Shown here: piece by piece, positions 60,540 through 64,000 of the stretch
Layout: every line of letters begins with the position of its first letter
Position numbering within the stretch: position 1 is the first letter of the stretch
Source: Buxus sempervirens
Lineage: Eukaryota > Streptophyta > Magnoliopsida > Buxales > Buxaceae
Assembly (NCBI GenBank): GCA_947561395.2
Contig: OX387185.1
Location: 48,494,602 to 48,558,601 of the forward strand
Direction of reading: 5' to 3'
Length of the DNA: 64,000 nt
Translations under genes and position numbers: made by a program
Notes under the pieces: generated by a model
What the model was told of the DNA's origin: nothing
Database searches by the model: none
Seen by the model: the letters and a program-made list of their open reading frames with translations, nothing else

Positions 60540-61732
60540 ATTGTTGAAATTATGTAGAAGTTCAAAATTCAATTAAAATGAATTTATGAACCCCCTCCAG
60601 TTGAAAAAATAGTTATTCAAGCTAATCCTACAATTAAGAATTGAGATCCCTCAAGGTCTCACGCAAATCACTCTTTAGGGTTCACATGTGAGCCTACGTA
60701 TAAATAGGCCAGATATGACCATCAATTTTTAACTGAGGATTTTGAGAAAGTCTTGGAACCCTAACGCAAGAGTGAGCGTGGATTCTTCAGAAGGCATTAG
60801 GCAAAACACTTGGGCTGTTAAAGATCTATTCCACACAAAAATCATCAAAACTTTCAGTATGTATGAGTGTGTGTGCGTGTGTGTGTTAGTGTAATTTTAC
60901 ACTTCAATTTACAATTTCATGACAGATACTACTTGCTAATAATGTTTAAGTTCAAGAATATGCATAAAAACAAGTTTGAAGATCAAGAGATTCGATTCAA
61001 ACTCAAATAATTGGTTTAAGGCATTTCTTATGCCTGGCACAGGGTGGACGCACCCTTGTACACCCTAGCAGCCACCTACAGAAGCTGCCAGCATAAGAAA
61101 ACTTCAAGCGCGGCCTACGGGCCACCTAGGTTGGTGTGCACACACTATGGCACAATTGTAGGGCATGTTGAAGAGTTGGGTGCAAACTACGTGCCATCTG
61201 GGTGGAGTCGCAGGCAAGGGGTGCAGCTGCACTTGTGCCTCAGGTTGATTGATCTGCAGAAGTTATACAAGGCCACAGGCAAGGCACCCTGGCGCAGGCA
61301 AGGCACACCCTATGTTAATCCTGCGCACAACGAGAAATTTATATTTAAGATAACTTTTGTTACGGTTGTTTGATGCATCTCTTCCTTGGCTTCTATTTTT
61401 TATCATTAAAGAAGAGTGAGAGAACGTCCATACGGCACAACCCTCAAGCTTCAACGGAGGTTTGCGCACAAAAACTTCAACCTTGCTTCAATCTTTGAAG
61501 TGTGTGATCTTCTTGGAGGATTCCTAGAAGATTGGTGTGAGCGGTTCATGGAGGATTCCTTGGAGTTGCTCATGAGCATTTAGTGGATTTTGAACGGGGA
61601 CGTTTGGAGGATTCAAGGCGTATGCACGTGATCATCCACTTGGAGTGATTCAAAGAGGATCTCAAGCGAGAGTTTGTAAGTTGTAGACGGTAGTCTTTAC
61701 TTGTGTCATCAAATTCTTGTATTCTCTTATTT
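60540..61732. other. Unclassified segment with LTR-like leader
   Basis: From TGTTGAAATT (60542) the sequence leads to a TATA box (TATAAATA, 60699-60706). After it comes a GC-richer leader-like region with repeated GGAGGATTC words (61515-61610). This layout resembles a Copia-type LTR. No matching right end with a target duplication was found: GGCAT occurs at 60537 and 61020, but the sequence before the second copy does not end in CA. It therefore stays unclassified. Confidence 0.25.
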
Positions 61733-61906
61733 CTTTTTTTTTTTTTTTTATGGTTAATAAGAGCTTCCACTAAAAGAAATAAGATAGTAAGGAGTTAGGT
61801 ACAACAATCCATGAGACAATGGACTAGAAAACAAGAAACAACCTTACACTAACCCGCTACTGATTACCCTCTCAACGTATACATACTACTCAACCTTGCT
61901 TGAGAG

Positions 61907-62369
61907 CAAGGATCGACTTTTCGGTGCCGCCTGGCGTGCCGAAACGGTTTGCCGGCGAAAAAGGGCCGAAAAGGCTTTTTTAGCGAAATCGGCGGCACGC
62001 CACTAAATGCCATTTTTTGCAGAAAAAAAACATAAATAAGTTAAAAATATATATAATAGACATGATTCTATACAATTTATATGCGAAAAATAGATAGAAT
62101 AAGGAAGTATTTTATCTAATTTATGAACAAATACAAGCACATGAACATAAACAATTACAAGACTACAACTACAAGCACATTAGACCAATTTTGCAAAATT
62201 AGCGAAATTCTAGCAAAATGTTGGCAAAATTAGCGAAATTGGCGGCACGCTGACAGTGTGCTAGCAGCACCCCAGCGAAACGTTGGGGATACCATTTCGG
62301 AATCATTTTTCGTGCCGCTGAGGGCACGAAAAGCGAACTTGCGAAATGCCACCGAAATGTCAAACCTTG
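61907..62369 (-). mobile_element. Non-autonomous hAT element, 463 bp
   Basis: The left end is CAAGGATCGACTTTTCGG and the right end, read inward, is CAAGGTTTGACATTTCGG, a terminal inverted repeat of about 18-20 bp. A perfect 8-bp target duplication CTTGAGAG lies at 61899-61906 and 62370-62377. Removing the element and one copy restores the LINE reading ALKQG. It has no coding. It shares about 125 bp at ~96% identity with the hAT end at 13065-13190, so both belong to one family. Subterminal regions repeat GGCGGCAC and AAATTAGCGAAAT words. Confidence 0.9.
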
Positions 62370-63007
62370 CTTGAGAGCAATGGCCTTCCAACGGAGTGCA
62401 ATATCTGCCGCTGACAACCCATGATTTACTTTATTAATACTAACCCAGGACAAAGCTAACACAATAGCCTCTTCCAACACCGCATGCGTAGGGAGACTGG
62501 TATTCTCAAAAATTCTCTTATTCCTGGTCTTCCATACAGCCCATGGCATAGAGAAGAGAAGAACCCTGAACATTTCACGTCCAAGCTTAGTGAAAGAGGT
62601 GAGGCACCATTGGTACACCAACTGGCATATTCTGGCATCACCCAAATTACTCCTGTCATTGATAGAAGAGAAATCCAAATGTAGGACACAAACTCGCAAT
62701 GAATGAATAAGTGGTCTACCGACTCCCCATCCTTTAGGCATAGAGAGCATACCTAAGGTGAGAAAGCTAGATGTGTCATTCTCCGCTAAAAGAATATTAA
62801 GAGCGTTAACCTTCCTCAAAAGCACCAGCCATACAAAAGCTAAAACCCTTAGGGGAGCTGGAGATGTCCACAAAAACCTTGGAGAGAAAGGAGGGTGATG
62901 AGACGAATTAGAGGACATGAGAAATCTGAAAAAAGATTTGGATGTGAAGGAATGGAATTTATCACAAGGCCAATAAATCACATCCAAGACTGAAGGAGCA
63001 AGCACTA

Positions 63008-63131
63008 CGTCTTTAAGCATTTCAAACAATCTGCCTATATTATCAATCTCCCCTATACACAGGTCCCTGCGTCTTTAAGCATTTCAAACAATCTGCCTAT
63101 ATTATCAATCTCCCCTATACACAGGTCCCTG
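63008..63131. repeat. 62-bp exact tandem duplication inside the LINE
   Basis: A 62-bp unit beginning CGTCTTTAAGC and ending GGTCCCTG is present twice without a difference (63008-63069 and 63070-63131). It shifts the LINE frame, since 62 is not a multiple of three. Exact identity suggests it is recent. Confidence 0.92.
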
Positions 63132-63314
63132 ATGACTCTAAAGGACCACTCCAACCCCACATCTGACCAGGACAGCACATTACACACAAGGGCCTCCTTA
63201 TTCAAACAAAGATTGAATAAGGAGGGGAAGATATCCGATAACTTGGACTCATCCCACCACGTGTCTAACCAAAAACGAAGTGACACCCCATTACGCAGTT
63301 TAACAGATACTAGC

Positions 63315-63783
63315 TGTAACGACCAAACCCAGCGAGGTATTGTCCGCTTTAGGCCTAAGCCTACACAGTTTTGTCCTCAAAAGGCACCTCGCTTGGTTAA
63401 GTGTTCTCCCTGACTCTTATACCATACCGGGCATTCATCCATTTCCGATGTGGGATTGGGATATCACAATCTCCCCTCCTTCAGAGCTGCACGTCCCATG
63501 CAGTGACCACCTAGAAGCTTGCCAGCCCCTCATGGGCTCACCTTTGTCGGTCCAACCACATCCTACAGGCAACACTAGGACCCACATCAACAACGGACTA
63601 CTAGACCCGAATCCAGCTCTAATACCATTTGTAACAACCCAACCCAGGGAGGTATTGTCCGCTTTGGGTCTAAGCCCACACAGTTTTGTCCTCAAAAGGC
63701 GCCTTACTTGATTAAGTGTTCTCTCTAACTCTTATACCATACTGGGCATTCATCCGTTTTCGATGTGGGATCGAAATGTCACA
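63315..63783 (-). mobile_element. TRIM (terminal-repeat retrotransposon in miniature), 469 bp
   Basis: Two direct repeats of 154 bp (63315-63468 and 63630-63783), each starting TGTAAC and ending TCACA on +, enclose a 161-bp interior. On the minus strand the interior begins ATGGTATTAGAGCTGG, a primer-binding site for initiator tRNA-Met. It ends with the purine tract GGAGGGGAGAT next to the other repeat, so the element points to the minus side. The flanks CTAGC (63310-63314) and CTAAC (63784-63788) are a 5-bp target duplication with one change. The two LTRs differ at about 20 positions (~87% identical), so it is an old copy. It sits inside the LINE 61733-64000 and carries no genes. Confidence 0.9.
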
Positions 63784-64000
63784 CTAACGGAATGAAAGAG
63801 GGTACAATAGACTAGACATCCTTCCAAGGACTAAGAGTAGAAAACCAACAATACCTGTTATACCCTTGACCCACCTTATACAAATCAAACTTGCTATTTA
63901 TCACCTTCAGCCATAGAGTCCCATTCTCAACCACAGATCGCCATAGCCACTTCCCGAGAAAGGCCGTATTCCAAATTCTGATGTTTCCCAAGCACAATCC

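Larger units (their letters stand above)
61733..64000 (-). mobile_element. L1-type LINE, nested host of a MITE and a TRIM, runs off window
   Basis: The 3' poly(A) tail appears as T at about 61733-61750. Minus-strand coding follows: an end segment reading LRWKAIALKQG, then LFSMPWAVWKTRNKRIFE, a finger region, TSKSFFRFLM (to 63029), SLRFWLDTWWDE (63286-63053) and LGKWLWRSVVENGTLWLKV (63997-63812). The order fits the C-terminal RT/zf-RVT part of plant L1. It is interrupted by a 463-bp hAT element (61907-62369), a 62-bp tandem duplication (63008-63131) and a TRIM (63315-63783). It differs clearly in sequence from the 23-kb LINE and so belongs to another subfamily. Sense to VIH. Confidence 0.85.

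Noticed and set aside
60537-61024. GGCAT pair as target duplication of a Copia-like LTR
   Set aside because: The sequence before the second GGCAT does not end in CA and has no LTR-like end.
56355-64000. Further 5' VIH exons
   Set aside because: Looked on the minus strand for the kinase-domain exons expected before 56354 and found none; they should lie beyond 64000.
1-64000. CRISPR arrays, operons, tRNA or rRNA genes
   Set aside because: None seen; the window is plant nuclear DNA with spliced genes and transposons.

Overview
The window is nuclear DNA from a flowering plant. It carries two protein-coding genes, both on the minus strand, with ordinary GT/AG plant introns. The proteins match plant families closely: a plasma-membrane proton pump and a VIH-type inositol pyrophosphate kinase/phosphatase. 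The repeats are also plant-like: L1-type LINEs with a zf-RVT zinc-finger end, BED/hAT transposons, a Helitron, a TRIM and long LTRs. Very long introns packed with LINE and hAT insertions would suit an early-diverging angiosperm or basal eudicot, but that placement is only an inference.

Bases 1-3703 hold the first 13 exons of a P3A H+-ATPase (about 549 of ~950 residues), which continues past base 1. Its upstream region (3704-6386) has a G-box/ABRE and is otherwise featureless. It is followed by a probable 513-bp non-autonomous Helitron (6387-6899) and unremarkable AT-rich spacer to about 9350.

From 9496 to beyond 64000 the window is one gene, a diphosphoinositol pentakisphosphate kinase (VIH1/VIH2, PPIP5K family). 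Twenty-one exons (9496-56354) give 803 C-terminal residues plus the stop with no break in frame. They cover the end of the ATP-grasp kinase and all of the histidine-acid-phosphatase-like domain. The N-terminal ~250 residues lie beyond 64000. About 95% of the gene in this window is intron, including introns of 17.3 kb, 6.3 kb, 4.2 kb and more than 7.6 kb.

The introns are a layered record of transposition. There are 5'-truncated LINEs at 23178-25268, 36076-37165, 50611-53880 and 61733-64000 (all sense to the host gene) and at 49539-50610 (antisense). A BED/hAT transposon of about 7.5 kb (40875-48378) has a 2.85-kb LTR nested in it. A smaller hAT family is present at 12800-13315 and 61907-62369, and a GC-ended hAT MITE at 49837-50305. 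LTR fossils lie at 30100-33318, 45385-48237 and 51174-53028, and a 469-bp TRIM at 63315-63783. Several nests resolve cleanly: a MITE in a LINE, a solo LTR in a LINE, a MITE plus a TRIM in one LINE, and an LTR in a hAT.

No clearly new biological system was found. The points most worth a second look are a 39-base C tract (poly-G in the transcript) inside a 181-bp VIH intron, four long homopolymers that are all C on the + strand, unrecognised protein-like ORFs at 54646-55419, a tail-to-tail LINE pair bracketed by an 11-bp direct repeat, and the hAT transposase's acidic and Tyr/Gly-rich tail.
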